A stretch of 64,000 nucleotides of DNA from JACVRW01 sp963751835 (GTDB lineage: Bacteria > Actinomycetota > Thermoleophilia > Solirubrobacterales > Thermoleophilaceae), in NCBI GenBank assembly GCA_963751835.1, contig CAVVWD010000023.1:248001-312000 (forward strand), written 5' to 3'. Position numbers and translations under genes: made by a program. The notes beneath the pieces are model-generated. The model did not search any database and was not told where the DNA came from. It worked only from the letters and a program-made list of their open reading frames with translations. Position 1 is the stretch's first letter, and every line of letters begins with the position of its first letter. Below are positions 23,719 to 31,373 of this stretch, in pieces.

Positions 23719-25779
23719 TCAGAAGAGGCTCTCCTGTGCCGGCTCGGGGCGGGGTGGGAGCGTCACAGGGTCCTGTTCGACGCCTCTGAAACTGCGGCGC
23801 CGTTCGCCCGCGCTGGTGGACGAGCGCGGCGAGCCGATCCTGCTCGGCCTTGGGCGCATAGGCGCCGCGCGCGTAGAGGCGCTCGTAGCGCGGCACCAGG
23901 TCCGGACGGTAGGAGGCGAGCCACTCCATGAAGATCTGGCGCACCTCGCCGCGCAGATGCAGGCAGATGCCGCCGATGTTGACCGCCCCGGCCTCGCCAC
24001 ACAGCTCGAGGATCTCCTCGACCTGCTCCGGGGATCGTTGATGCCCGGCATCAGCGGAGCGATCAGCACGCCGCACGGAATGCCCTGACGGTTGAGCTCG
24101 GCCACCGCCTCGATGCGCTTGCGCGGATGCGGCGTATGCGGCTCGCTGGCCCGCCAGGCCCGCTCGTCGAGCGTCGGTATCGAGAGGTTGGCCGCAAACC
24201 CGGCGGCCTCATGCATCTCCTTCATCAGCTCGATGTCACGCAACAGCAGCGGCGACTTGGTGAGCACCGACGAGGGCGTGCGCGAGTCGCGCATCGCCTC
24301 CCAGATGCCAGGCATCAGCCGGTAGCGCCCCTCGACCCACTGATAGGGATCGGTGTTGGTGCCGAGCGCGACGTGCTCGCGCTTCCACGACGGCCGCATC
24401 AACTCCGCGCGCGCGACCTCGGGAACGTTGACCTTGACGACGATCTCCTTCTCGAAGTCGCGCCCGGCGTTGAAGTCGAGGTACGTGTGGGTTGGGCGAG
24501 CGAAGCAGTTGTGGCTGACAACGCCGTTAGCGATGAAGTCGCCCGTTCCGGTGGTGATGTCGAACAGCTCCATCTCGCCTACCGGTTCTATTTCGGTCAC
24601 CCCCAAGCGAGCCGAGGTCTTGATGGCTCCCTCGTTGATCGATCGCTTTCGGACGATCGCCGGATCGGTGACGTGGAAAAAGCGAAGCTGTTCCCCAAGT
24701 CCTCCCAATAAACGGATGACCTTCAGTCGATCATGGCCGCGAACGTCCTCGATGACTACGCGAAACCCAAACCGAGCGAGGCCGCGCGTCGTCCAGTCGA
24801 GGATCTCTGGGTCGGTGTTCGCAATACGGAAGATGCCACCGCTGCGGCTTCCCTCGGCGTCGAAGATGCCGGCGAGGAAACCGCGACTCCAATCCGCGCT
24901 CGGCCACCTCGGCCAGCGGATGGTCTCCTGGATCAGCCCCACCTTGTCCCGGGCCTGAGTGCGAATCGCCATGAGCGCCCGTTGGTGCTTCGTGGCAGCG
25001 TGAAAAGCGAACTCCTGCGTCGGCACATCAAGCGCGGCTAGGTACTCGCGAGCTCGGCGGAGTCCGTCGAGGTCGGTGAGCGCGAGTCGAAACCGGAACA
25101 CGTCGCCGTGGCGACGACCAGGTCGGGGATAGGAGTAGGACCCGAGTGTGCCGTCCCCTCGGACCATTCCGGTGAGATAGCCCTGCCGATAGTCGGCTGA
25201 ATCGCGAGGCCCTTGCGCGAACTGGCCCGTTCCCATCAGCTTGTTGTTCAGCGTGAGATGCGGTCTGCGCAGCGGGCCGTGCTCGCGCCCCGTTACATGC
25301 TTCCAGCCTCGATCGGTGAGGAAGCGGTGGTCTCCGCTGGCGATCAGCTCGGTGCCGTCTTCAAGCGTGATTCGGAAGGCCGGCTTGACCGTGGACCAGT
25401 GCGCCAGGACCCGAGTTGTGACGTAATGCCTGCACGTCTCGTCGCGCATCGTCCCGTAAAGCAAGTCGCCGACCTCGAGTTCGCGCATGGGCTTCGTCCT
25501 GCCGTCGGCCATCAGAATCGGCGTGTCGCCGCCTGTGCAATAGCTGCAAGCGTGCGCGCATCCCCTATACGGATTGATCGTCCAGCGGAATGGCATTCGG
25601 GACGCTTTCGGCACGCGGTTCAGCGCCGATTTGGAGCGCACTTCGTAGAAGCGGGTGTCGAGTGCCTCGGGGGCGTCGAAGGTCCGGACGGTCGCCGGCT
25701 CGCGGTAGCCGGGGAGGGTCCGGCTCTCCTCGGCGTCGACTGTCAGGTTGTCCCAGCGCACGAACACATGTTCGCACAT
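23719..25779 (-). CDS. Rv2578c-type radical SAM protein with intein, frameshifted
   Basis: The start is ATG 25779 (MCEHVFVRWDNLTVD) or GTG 25761. Host sequence: SALNRVPKASRMPFRWTINPYRGCAHACSY, then a 344-aa intein, then CFARPTHTYLDFNAGRDFEKEIVVKVNVPE and HVALGTNTDPYQWVEGRYRLMPGI. After splicing the cluster motif reads GCAHACSYCFARPTH (CX3CX2C). After APLMPGIND at about 24034 the frame becomes nonsense (RSRSRRSSS), while the family sequence EQVEEILELCGEAGAVNIGG continues in the next frame to about 23800. The family-like ending PAQESLF is back in the first frame, stopping at 23719. So there are two compensating single-base shifts, real or from sequencing. Confidence 0.82.
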   Translation of the reverse strand: MCEHVFVRWDNLTVDAEESRTLPGYREPATVRTFDAPEALDTRFYEVRSKSALNRVPKASRMPFRWTINPYRGCAHACSYCTGGDTPILMADGRTKPMRELEVGDLLYGTMRDETCRHYVTTRVLAHWSTVKPAFRITLEDGTELIASGDHRFLTDRGWKHVTGREHGPLRRPHLTLNNKLMGTGQFAQGPRDSADYRQGYLTGMVRGDGTLGSYSYPRPGRRHGDVFRFRLALTDLDGLRRAREYLAALDVPTQEFAFHAATKHQRALMAIRTQARDKVGLIQETIRWPRWPSADWSRGFLAGIFDAEGSRSGGIFRIANTDPEILDWTTRGLARFGFRVVIEDVRGHDRLKVIRLLGGLGEQLRFFHVTDPAIVRKRSINEGAIKTSARLGVTEIEPVGEMELFDITTGTGDFIANGVVSHNCFARPTHTYLDFNAGRDFEKEIVVKVNVPEVARAELMRPSWKREHVALGTNTDPYQWVEGRYRLMPGIWEAMRDSRTPSSVLTKSPLLLRDIELMKEMHEAAGFAANLSIPTLDERAWRASEPHTPHPRKRIEAVAELNRQGIPCGVLIAPLMPGINDPRSRSRRSSSCVARPGRSTSAASACICAARCARSSWSGSPPTVRTWCRATSASTRAAPMRPRPSRIGSPRSSTSAGERRRSFRGVEQDPVTLPPRPEPAQESLF
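24508..25539 (-). other. Intein with LAGLIDADG homing endonuclease
   Basis: 344 residues, from Cys (codon 25537-25539) to Asn (codon 24508-24510), followed by host Cys. Splicing blocks: A, CTGGDTPILMADGRTKPM; B, LIASGDHRFLT (with the conserved His); F/G, ELFDITTGTGDFIANGVVSHN, with the penultimate His and terminal Asn. Two dodecapeptides of a LAGLIDADG endonuclease are present, GYLTGMVRGDG and GFLAGIFDAEG. The insertion point replaces the third cysteine of the host's CX3CX2C cluster; the +1 Cys restores it after splicing. All catalytic splicing residues are present and the intein itself carries no frameshift. Confidence 0.92.
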
Positions 25780-25821
25780 CGCTCGGGCGGAACGTCTCGC
25801 CGAGGGCGCGCCCGCGGGCTG

Positions 25822-25843
25822 GTTCACACCCTCTTCACACCCG
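25822..25843. promoter_or_regulatory. 11-bp-period direct repeat, PHO-box-like
   Basis: GTTCACACCCT (25822-25832) is followed immediately by CTTCACACCCG (25833-25843). Two 11-base direct repeats with a TTCAC core are the shape bound by OmpR/PhoB-family response regulators, and they resemble actinobacterial PHO boxes (GTTCACC units). The site lies in the 109-base gap between the divergent radical SAM gene and the cNMP-domain gene and could serve either. Confidence 0.5.
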
Positions 25844-25888
25844 GGCGGACAGCCGAGAAGAGGATGCCCCCAAGGACTCGGCCGCACC

Positions 25889-26287
25889 ATGGAGCCAGCT
25901 CGCCTCGAACAGATTCCGCTGTTCGCCGACCGCACCGCTGACGAGCGCGAAGCGCTCGCCGCGTGCATGCGCGAGGTGACGGTCGATGCGGGCACCCCGC
26001 TCGTCACGCAGGGCGACAACGCCTACGAGCTGTTCGTGATCGAGGCGGGTAACGCCGAGGTGCGCATGGACGACAAGGTCGTCCGGACGCTCGGCCCAGG
26101 CGATGTCGTCGGCGAGATCGGCCTGCTCGCGACCGGCACCCGCACGGCATCCGTTGTCGCGACGTCCCCCCTGCGGCTCCTGGCGATGTTCACGCGCGAG
26201 TTCAAGAAGCTCGAAGGCCGCATGCCCGGGCTCACGAAGTCCCTTCGCGAGACGATGGCCAAGCGCGTCGCCGAGACCTCGTTCTGA
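25889..26287 (+). CDS. Cyclic-nucleotide-binding-domain protein
   Basis: 132 aa from ATG 25889 (MEPARLEQIPLFADRTADE). A single CRP-like beta-roll is visible: LEQIPLFADRTADEREAL, VDAGTPLVTQGDNAYELFVIEAGNAEV, LGPGDVVGEIGLLATGTRTASVVA, then the C-helix start. The phosphate-binding cassette (GEIGLL...RTASV) has the Glu and Arg-type layout of nucleotide binders. There is no DNA-binding domain, so it is not a CRP regulator as such; it may sense cAMP/cGMP in combination with another protein. The longer upstream frame has no family features. Confidence 0.82.
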   Translation: MEPARLEQIPLFADRTADEREALAACMREVTVDAGTPLVTQGDNAYELFVIEAGNAEVRMDDKVVRTLGPGDVVGEIGLLATGTRTASVVATSPLRLLAMFTREFKKLEGRMPGLTKSLRETMAKRVAETSF

Positions 26288-26361
26288 CGACGAGGTCAAC
26301 GGCGCGCCGATGCTCACCGCGGCAAGAAGGGCTGTCAACAGCCGGCGAGTACGATGGACCC

Positions 26362-26913
26362 ATGCCCGATCGCCTTTACTTCACGGACTCCGACGAGGCC
26401 AACGCGCTCATCGCCTCGGATCCGATGGCTCTGGTCGTCGGCTTCGAGCTCGACCAGCAGATCACCGTCCAGAAGGCGTTCACCGGTCCGCTCGCGCTCA
26501 AGGAGCGGCTCGGCTCGATCGACGCCCAGACACTCGCGTCGGCCGATCTCGAGCCGGTCTTCCGCGAGCGCCCCCCGATCCACCGCTACCCGAACTCGAT
26601 GGCCGCCCGCGTGCACGACCTGGCCGTCTATCTGCGGGACCGTTACGACGGTGATGCCGCGCGGGTATGGACCGACGCAGCGGATGCGGATGAGCTGCGA
26701 GAGAACCTCGAGGCCCTGCCCGGCTTCGGGGAGATGAAGGTCAAGGGGCTGGCAGCGGTGCTCTCCAAGCGCTTCGGTGTCGAGGCGGCTCAAGAGCTCG
26801 TTCCGTGGCATCCGACGCTGGGCGATGTCGACTCCCCGCAGGCACTCGAGCGCTACCTGGCCGCCAAGCGCATCCACAAGGCCGAGTGGGCGGGCGCCAA
26901 GGCGTCCGTCTAG
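26362..26913 (+). CDS. HhH-GPD-type base-excision repair protein
   Basis: 183 aa, ATG start. The sequence MALVVGFELDQQITVQKAFTGP and, at about 117-130, LPGFGEMKVKGLAAVLSKRFG (a helix-hairpin-helix, L-P-G-[FV]-G) are typical of the small actinobacterial HhH-GPD proteins annotated as base-excision repair proteins. The catalytic Asp/Lys of larger glycosylases is not obvious, so glycosylase activity is uncertain. It is preceded by the cNMP-domain gene on the same strand, 74 bases away, and is convergent with the YjbQ gene. Confidence 0.8.
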   Translation: MPDRLYFTDSDEANALIASDPMALVVGFELDQQITVQKAFTGPLALKERLGSIDAQTLASADLEPVFRERPPIHRYPNSMAARVHDLAVYLRDRYDGDAARVWTDAADADELRENLEALPGFGEMKVKGLAAVLSKRFGVEAAQELVPWHPTLGDVDSPQALERYLAAKRIHKAEWAGAKASV

Positions 26914-26934
26914 GCCTGGATCCAGGCCAAACGC

Positions 26935-27354
26935 TCACTCGCCGAACGCTGTCACGACGACGCTGCGAGCGCCGCCGTTGTTGCGGTGCTCGCACAGGTA
27001 GATGCCCTGCCAGGTGCCGAGAGCGAGGCGCCCCCGCGAGACCGGCAGCACGAGCGAGCTGCCCGTCAGGGACGTCCTGATGTGCGCGGGCATGTCGTCA
27101 GGCCCCTCGAGCGTGTGAGCGAAGTAGCCGGCGCCGTCCGGCACCGCCCTGTCGAACCAGGCGGCGAAGTCCCGCCGCACGTCCGGGGACGCGTTCTCGT
27201 TGAGCGTCAGCGAGGCGGAGGTGTGCTGCATGAAGACGGTCGCGATGCCGACCGATACCGAGCCGAGCTCCGGCACCCCGTCGACGATCTCCGAGGTCAC
27301 CAGATGGAAACCGCGCGGCCGCGGGCGGAGCTCGATCCGGGTCTGGATCCACAC
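26935..27354 (-). CDS. YjbQ/UPF0047 family (secondary thiamine-phosphate synthase) protein
   Basis: 139 aa from GTG 27354 (MWIQTRIELRPRPRGFHLV). Family blocks are ATVFMQHTSASLTLNENASPDVRRD and FAHTLEGPDDMPAHIRTSLTGSSLVLPV, then GRLALGTWQGIYLCEHRNNGG. The conserved His residues (QHTSAS, HTLEGPDDMPAH, CEHR) and Asp suggest a metal site. Some members complement thiE mutants through weak thiamine-phosphate synthase activity; the physiological role is not established. The stop of the GH26 gene upstream is 29 bases away, so the two may be cotranscribed. Confidence 0.85.
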   Translation of the reverse strand: MWIQTRIELRPRPRGFHLVTSEIVDGVPELGSVSVGIATVFMQHTSASLTLNENASPDVRRDFAAWFDRAVPDGAGYFAHTLEGPDDMPAHIRTSLTGSSLVLPVSRGRLALGTWQGIYLCEHRNNGGARSVVVTAFGE

Positions 27355-27383
27355 GCTCCGGGATTCTGGCGACACGGCCTCTT

Positions 27384-28409
27384 CTACGGGGCGAGCTCTG
27401 GCGCGAATGCCGCGAGGCGAGGCCACTCGACCGCACGCCGCAGGGCGGCACGCGACGCTGGGTGGTTCGAGAGGCGGAACTCGGGCTTCAGCGAGGCCGA
27501 CTGGTAATAGACGGCCATCCGCACCCGCGGGTGGCTCTTCAGAAATCCGAAGAACTGGCCGACGAAATCCGCCCTGTCGGCGCCCCAGACGCCCCACTCG
27601 GCGAACGCGAACGGCTTGCTGCGCCACTTCGGGTAGCTGTAGAGGCTGTTCATCGCCTTCGCGTTGCGATAGGGCGAGTACCACGTGGTCCCGACCCAGT
27701 CGACGTATGCGGCGCCGGGCCAGAAGTGCTTCGGGTGGTTCTTGGCGATCTCCGGGTTGCCGAACGACAGCGGCACCCACATCAGCGCCACCGGCGGCTC
27801 GGGCAGCTCTCCGGCGCCGGTCTTCACGGGCGGGAGGCCCAGGGCGCGCAGCCTCGAGTCGATCTCCGCCACGTCGCCGCCGCGCACGATGAGAGCGAGA
27901 CGGCGCCAGGCGTTCTTGAACCAGGACGTCGAGAACTCCGTGCCGCGCGACCGTCCCGAGAGGTCGTAAGGCGAGTACGGGTTGTTCCCGTTGTTCATCT
28001 CGGACAGCGGCCGCAGGTAGGTGATGCCGCCGTGTTCCGCGAGCTGGCGGCAGAGCGCGACGAGGAAGCCGTCGCCCCCGCCGCGGGCGAGGTCACGGGG
28101 CGAGAGGCCGGTGTCGTCGGTCGACACGGACAGCATCGCCCGCGAGCGCATCCGGGTGGCGTCGGCGAGCCGGAACGACAGCCAGTGCATGTCCGGCTGG
28201 GACGCCCGCCAGGAGATGAAGTAATTGAAGACGGCCGGGTGCTTGCCCGACTGCACGGTGAAGTCGGCGATCGAGCCGGCGCTGTAGCCGCCCTGGCCGC
28301 CCCACAGGACCTGGTTCCCGGGAGCGGTGAAGGGATCAGCGGCCGCGCCGGCGGGAAGGGCGAGGAGGACGAAGAGCGAGATGACGAGCGGACGAAGGTT
28401 CATGGGCAT
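27384..28409 (-). CDS. Secreted GH26-type glycoside hydrolase
   Basis: 341 aa with a signal peptide at 1-25 (NLRPLVISLFVLLALPAGAAA). The TIM-barrel catalytic residues of family GH26 fit: ITYLRPLSEMNNGNNPYS with acid/base Glu (in GH26, R-P-x-x-E-M-N) and KPFAFAEWGVWG with nucleophile Glu. Family members cleave beta-mannans or beta-glucans. DWVGTTWYSPYR is the conserved strand before the nucleophile. Two ATGs (28409, 28403) are possible starts. It is one of three secreted glycosidases in this window. It lies divergently from the ATP synthase operon. Confidence 0.8.
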   Translation of the reverse strand: MPMNLRPLVISLFVLLALPAGAAADPFTAPGNQVLWGGQGGYSAGSIADFTVQSGKHPAVFNYFISWRASQPDMHWLSFRLADATRMRSRAMLSVSTDDTGLSPRDLARGGGDGFLVALCRQLAEHGGITYLRPLSEMNNGNNPYSPYDLSGRSRGTEFSTSWFKNAWRRLALIVRGGDVAEIDSRLRALGLPPVKTGAGELPEPPVALMWVPLSFGNPEIAKNHPKHFWPGAAYVDWVGTTWYSPYRNAKAMNSLYSYPKWRSKPFAFAEWGVWGADRADFVGQFFGFLKSHPRVRMAVYYQSASLKPEFRLSNHPASRAALRRAVEWPRLAAFAPELAP

Positions 28410-28411
28410 AT

Positions 28412-28426
28412 CACCGGTTAACGGTG
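28412..28426. promoter_or_regulatory. Small inverted repeat at the GH26 start
   Basis: CACCG-GTTAA-CGGTG (28412-28426) lies 2 bases upstream of the GH26 ATG at 28409, where the ribosome-binding site should be. A related palindrome, CGGTTAACCG (11325-11334), stands before the SDR gene at 11374. It is a possible repressor or translational site; support is only the symmetry and position. Confidence 0.3.
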
Positions 28427-28472
28427 CTGGACGAGCCCTTCTGCCGACCCGGCGTCACGGGCCCCGAGCCAA

Positions 28473-28494
28473 CTGTCACAAAGTAGTCACAAAG
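28473..28494 (+). promoter_or_regulatory. Pho-box-like direct repeat upstream of the atp operon
   Basis: CTGTCAC-AAAG-TAGTCAC-AAAG (28473-28494): two 7-base repeats separated by 4 A-rich bases, an 11-base period. This is the layout of the E. coli Pho box and also suits MtrA-type GTCACA repeats. A weak -10-like TAGCTT follows at 28508-28513. It lies between divergent GH26 and the atp operon, 80 bases before the TTG of the first atp gene. Confidence 0.55.
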
Positions 28495-28573
28495 TCGCCA
28501 ACTCATGTAGCTTTCCTGACCCCGGTAGGGAGCACCCCAAGCCGCCCGCCCTTCGCTCCCCCGGGAGACCCCT

Positions 28574-28969
28574 TTGACGACGCACGCTTTGAAAGCATCC
28601 GGTCAAATGCCGCTGCGCATGTTGCGGTACCTGGATCTGATCGTGCTCGTGCTCGCGCTTCCCATCTTCGTGGCGGCGGGCCTCCCGCTGCTCGGCTGGG
28701 CCGGCGCGGCGGTGGGCTGGATAATTCAGCGCCTGATCGCCGCGGGGATCACCAAGCGCGCGCGGGAGTCGGGTGATCCGCGTACAGTGGCCGGGCTCAT
28801 GACGGGCTCGATGATCGCGCGCGGCTGGATCGTCGCCGGTTCGATCTTCGTCGTCGGGCTGAGCGAGCGCGAGGCGGGGCTGTCGGCCGCGATCCTCTCG
28901 ATCACCCTGTTCACGTTCTACTTCACGTCCCAGTTGATGACGCGACCCTTCGAGCAGGAGCGCCCATGA
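28574..28969 (+). CDS. Small membrane protein heading the atp operon (AtpI-like position)
   Basis: 131 aa. TTG 28574 is preferred because GGGAGA lies 6 bases upstream; an ATG at 28607 is in frame but lacks a ribosome-binding site. Four hydrophobic helices are visible (about 20-35, 40-58, 85-100, 103-120). The sequence has no clear family match that I recognise. Its position directly before atpB, with an ATGA overlap, is the place of AtpI, the accessory protein of Fo assembly, so a role in c-ring assembly or Mg2+ supply is inferred from context only. Confidence 0.65.
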   Translation: MTTHALKASGQMPLRMLRYLDLIVLVLALPIFVAAGLPLLGWAGAAVGWIIQRLIAAGITKRARESGDPRTVAGLMTGSMIARGWIVAGSIFVVGLSEREAGLSAAILSITLFTFYFTSQLMTRPFEQERP

Positions 28970-29928
28970 CCGCCTCCGCCGCCACGGCGCCACCCGAGCA
29001 GGGGGGCACCACGCCCGAGCAGGGCGGCCTGAGCACGAGGGCAAAGGTGCTGATCGGCCTCGGCGTCTACCTCGGGGTGGCGATCCTGCTCTACGCCATC
29101 TTCGGCTCGGATGGCAAGAACGAGGAGTTCAAGCCGCAGGACGAGTTCAAGCTCGATCCTTGGATCGAGATCAAGATCGGCGGTCTCGACCTCTCGTTCA
29201 ACAAGGCCACCCTCTACCTCCTGCTCGGCTGCATCCTCACGAGCGCCACGATGGTCCTGATCGCCAAGCGGATGCAGCAGAAGCCGAACCGAACGCAGGT
29301 GATCGTCGAGGGGGCGTACGACCTCACCTATACGCAGATCGCTCGGAACAACATGTCGGCCGAGGCGGCCGCCAAGTGGTTCCCATTCGTCGCCACGCTG
29401 TTCTTCTTCATCTGGTTCTCGAACATGCTCGGCTACATCCCGCTGCCGGTGAACGACCACGAAACGATCGCCATCTTCGGCATCGACTTCCCGGCCTTCG
29501 CGCTCTACGCAGCGACCGCCAACCTCTCGATCCCGCTCGTGCTCACGCTCACGGTGTTCTTCCTCTATCAGGCCGAGGGCATCCGCAAGCACGGGTTCAT
29601 CAAGTATGTAAAGAGCTGGCTGCCGGCCGGCGTATCCGGCGCTGCGGCCGTGCCGATCTTCTTCATCGAGGTGATCTCCCAGTTCATGCGGATCATCTCG
29701 CTCTCCGTTCGACTCTTCGCGAACATCCTGGCCGGCCACCTGCTGATTCTGTTCATGGGCGGCGGGCTCGCCGTGCTGCTCGGCATCACGGCGCTCGGCT
29801 GGATCACTCTGCCGATAGCCGTTGCCTTCTTCACGCTCGAGGTGGGGCTGATCGCCACGCTGCAGGCCTTCATCTTCGCCACGCTCACATCCATCTACTT
29901 CGGCGAGGCAAGCGCCGGAGGTCACTAA
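28966..29928 (+). CDS. atpB: ATP synthase Fo subunit a
   Basis: 320 aa, ATG overlapping the previous stop. The first 30 residues are an Ala/Glu/Gly-rich leader. Membrane helices follow, with the essential Arg of the proton half-channels in ISLSVRLFANILAGHLLILFMGG (about residues 244-266). The C-terminal helix GLIATLQAFIFATLTSIYF is standard. Together with the c-ring it forms the proton path. It is followed 9 bases later by atpE, which has a strong AAGGAGG. Confidence 0.95.
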   Translation: MTASAATAPPEQGGTTPEQGGLSTRAKVLIGLGVYLGVAILLYAIFGSDGKNEEFKPQDEFKLDPWIEIKIGGLDLSFNKATLYLLLGCILTSATMVLIAKRMQQKPNRTQVIVEGAYDLTYTQIARNNMSAEAAAKWFPFVATLFFFIWFSNMLGYIPLPVNDHETIAIFGIDFPAFALYAATANLSIPLVLTLTVFFLYQAEGIRKHGFIKYVKSWLPAGVSGAAAVPIFFIEVISQFMRIISLSVRLFANILAGHLLILFMGGGLAVLLGITALGWITLPIAVAFFTLEVGLIATLQAFIFATLTSIYFGEASAGGH

Positions 29929-29937
29929 GGAGGACGA

Positions 29938-30204
29938 ATGGACCTTGCAGTGCTACTCCCCATCGCCCAGGCGGCCGACCCGACCGACGGCCTCAAGGCG
30001 ATCGCGCTCGGCGTCGGCGCCGGCCTCGGCACGATCGGCCCGGGCATCGGCGTCGGCTACATCTTCGGCAAGGTGATCGAGTCGGTCACGCGCCAGCCCG
30101 AGATGCGCGAGGAGATCACGAGCATCCAGTGGCTCGGCTTCGCCCTCACCGAGGCGATCGTCTTCTACGCGTTCATCTTCGGCCTGATCGCCTTCTTCCT
30201 CTAG
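29938..30204 (+). CDS. atpE: ATP synthase Fo subunit c
   Basis: 88 aa, ATG preceded by AAGGAGG four bases upstream, the strongest ribosome-binding site of the operon, as suits the multi-copy ring subunit. Two helices: LGVGAGLGTIGPGIGVGYIFG (glycine-rich packing motif) and LGFALTEAIVFYAFIFGLIAFF, with the proton-carrying Glu in ALTEAI. The residue after Glu is Ala, not Ser/Thr, which argues for H+ rather than Na+ coupling. Confidence 0.96.
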   Translation: MDLAVLLPIAQAADPTDGLKAIALGVGAGLGTIGPGIGVGYIFGKVIESVTRQPEMREEITSIQWLGFALTEAIVFYAFIFGLIAFFL

Positions 30205-30211
30205 GTTGCGA

Positions 30212-30814
30212 ATGGACTTCATCGGCGACATCGCGAGCTTCCTCCTGATCGCCCAGGAGACCACCGAGGGTGGCGGCGAGGACGAGGGCGGCAGCTTCCT
30301 GGTCAGCCCGAACGTCGGGCTGATGATCTGGACGCTGCTCGCATTCGGCGTCACCCTGTTCCTCCTCAACAAGCTCGCCTTCCCGCGTATCGCGGAGGCG
30401 CTCGACAGACGCCGGCTGACGATCGAGAAATCGCTCGACGACGCCGCCAGCGCCAAGCAGGAGGCCGACGATCTGCTCGAGGAATATCGCGCCCGCCTGA
30501 AGGAGGCGCGCGAGCAGGCCGAGGAGATCACCATCCGCGCGCGCAAGGCCGCTGACTCGCTTGCCGACAGCGCCAAGGTCGACGCCGGAAAGCAGCGCGA
30601 GGAGCTGCTCGCAGCCACCCGGCGCGATATCGAGGCGGAGACCAGGCGCGCGCTCGAAGAGATCCGCAAGGAGGTCGCCAACCTCACCGTCGTCGCCACC
30701 GAGAAGGTCACGCGCAAGTCGCTCACGCCAGAGGATCACCGCCGCCTGATCGAGGACGCGCTCCGCGAGGTCGACTTCTCCACCCTGGCCGGCAAGGAAG
30801 GAAGCCAGAACTAG
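30212..30814 (+). CDS. atpF: ATP synthase Fo subunit b
   Basis: 200 aa from ATG 30212 (MDFIGDIAS). An N-terminal helix VGLMIWTLLAFGVTLFLLNKLAF anchors it; the rest, from about residue 55, is a long charged helix (KSLDDAASAKQEADDLLEEYRARLKEAREQAEE and onwards) that forms the peripheral stalk dimer. An upstream TTG 6 bases earlier is in frame but unlikely. It ends 13 bases before atpH. Confidence 0.94.
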   Translation: MDFIGDIASFLLIAQETTEGGGEDEGGSFLVSPNVGLMIWTLLAFGVTLFLLNKLAFPRIAEALDRRRLTIEKSLDDAASAKQEADDLLEEYRARLKEAREQAEEITIRARKAADSLADSAKVDAGKQREELLAATRRDIEAETRRALEEIRKEVANLTVVATEKVTRKSLTPEDHRRLIEDALREVDFSTLAGKEGSQN

Positions 30815-30827
30815 TGGTGGCTCACTG

Positions 30828-31361
30828 ATGGAAGAGATCGCCGAGGTCTACTCCCGCGCGCTGTTCGAGGCCGCCAAGGAGAACGGCGTGCTCGACCGTG
30901 TGCACGACGAGCTCGGCGAGTTCGCCGACGCGCTTGGCAGCGAGCGCAACCTGCAGATCTTCCTGTTCTCGCCCTACTTCTCGTCCGAGGAGAAGAAGCA
31001 GGGGATCGAGCGCATCGTGGAGGACGCAGATCCGCGCCTTTTCAACTTTCTCGAGCTGCTCGCCGAGCGCCACCGGATGCCGGCCCTGTTCCGGATCCGG
31101 CGTGAGTTCGACGCGATGTGGCGGGAGGAGAACAAGCTGCTGCCGGTGACGGTGACCAGCGCCGTCGAGCTCGACCAGGGGATTGTCGAGGACATCGGCC
31201 GCGAGATCGAGCAGCAGACCGGACAGCGCGTCGAGCTGTCGAGCAACGTGGACCCGGACGTGCTCGGCGGGCTCGTGGTGCGCGTCGGCAACCTGGTCCT
31301 TGACGCAACCGTCCGCAACAGACTTGAACAGCTACGCAAGCAAGTGACCAAGGCCGGCTAA
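30828..31361 (+). CDS. atpH: ATP synthase F1 subunit delta
   Basis: 177 aa, ATG start. The sequence opens MEEIAEVYSRALFEAAKENG, the OSCP N-terminal motif, and ends with QQTGQRVELSSNVDPDVLGGLVVRVGNLVLDATVRNRLEQLRKQ, the OSCP C-terminal signature. It links the b dimer to the top of the alpha3beta3 head. Normal length; unlike mycobacterial enzymes it is not fused to subunit b. Confidence 0.95.
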   Translation: MEEIAEVYSRALFEAAKENGVLDRVHDELGEFADALGSERNLQIFLFSPYFSSEEKKQGIERIVEDADPRLFNFLELLAERHRMPALFRIRREFDAMWREENKLLPVTVTSAVELDQGIVEDIGREIEQQTGQRVELSSNVDPDVLGGLVVRVGNLVLDATVRNRLEQLRKQVTKAG

Positions 31362-31373
31362 GGAGACGCCGAA

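Noticed and set aside
28093..28305. Small Arg/His-rich frames inside GH26 and other genes as possible small proteins
   Set aside because: No ribosome-binding sites, no motifs, and fully inside real genes.
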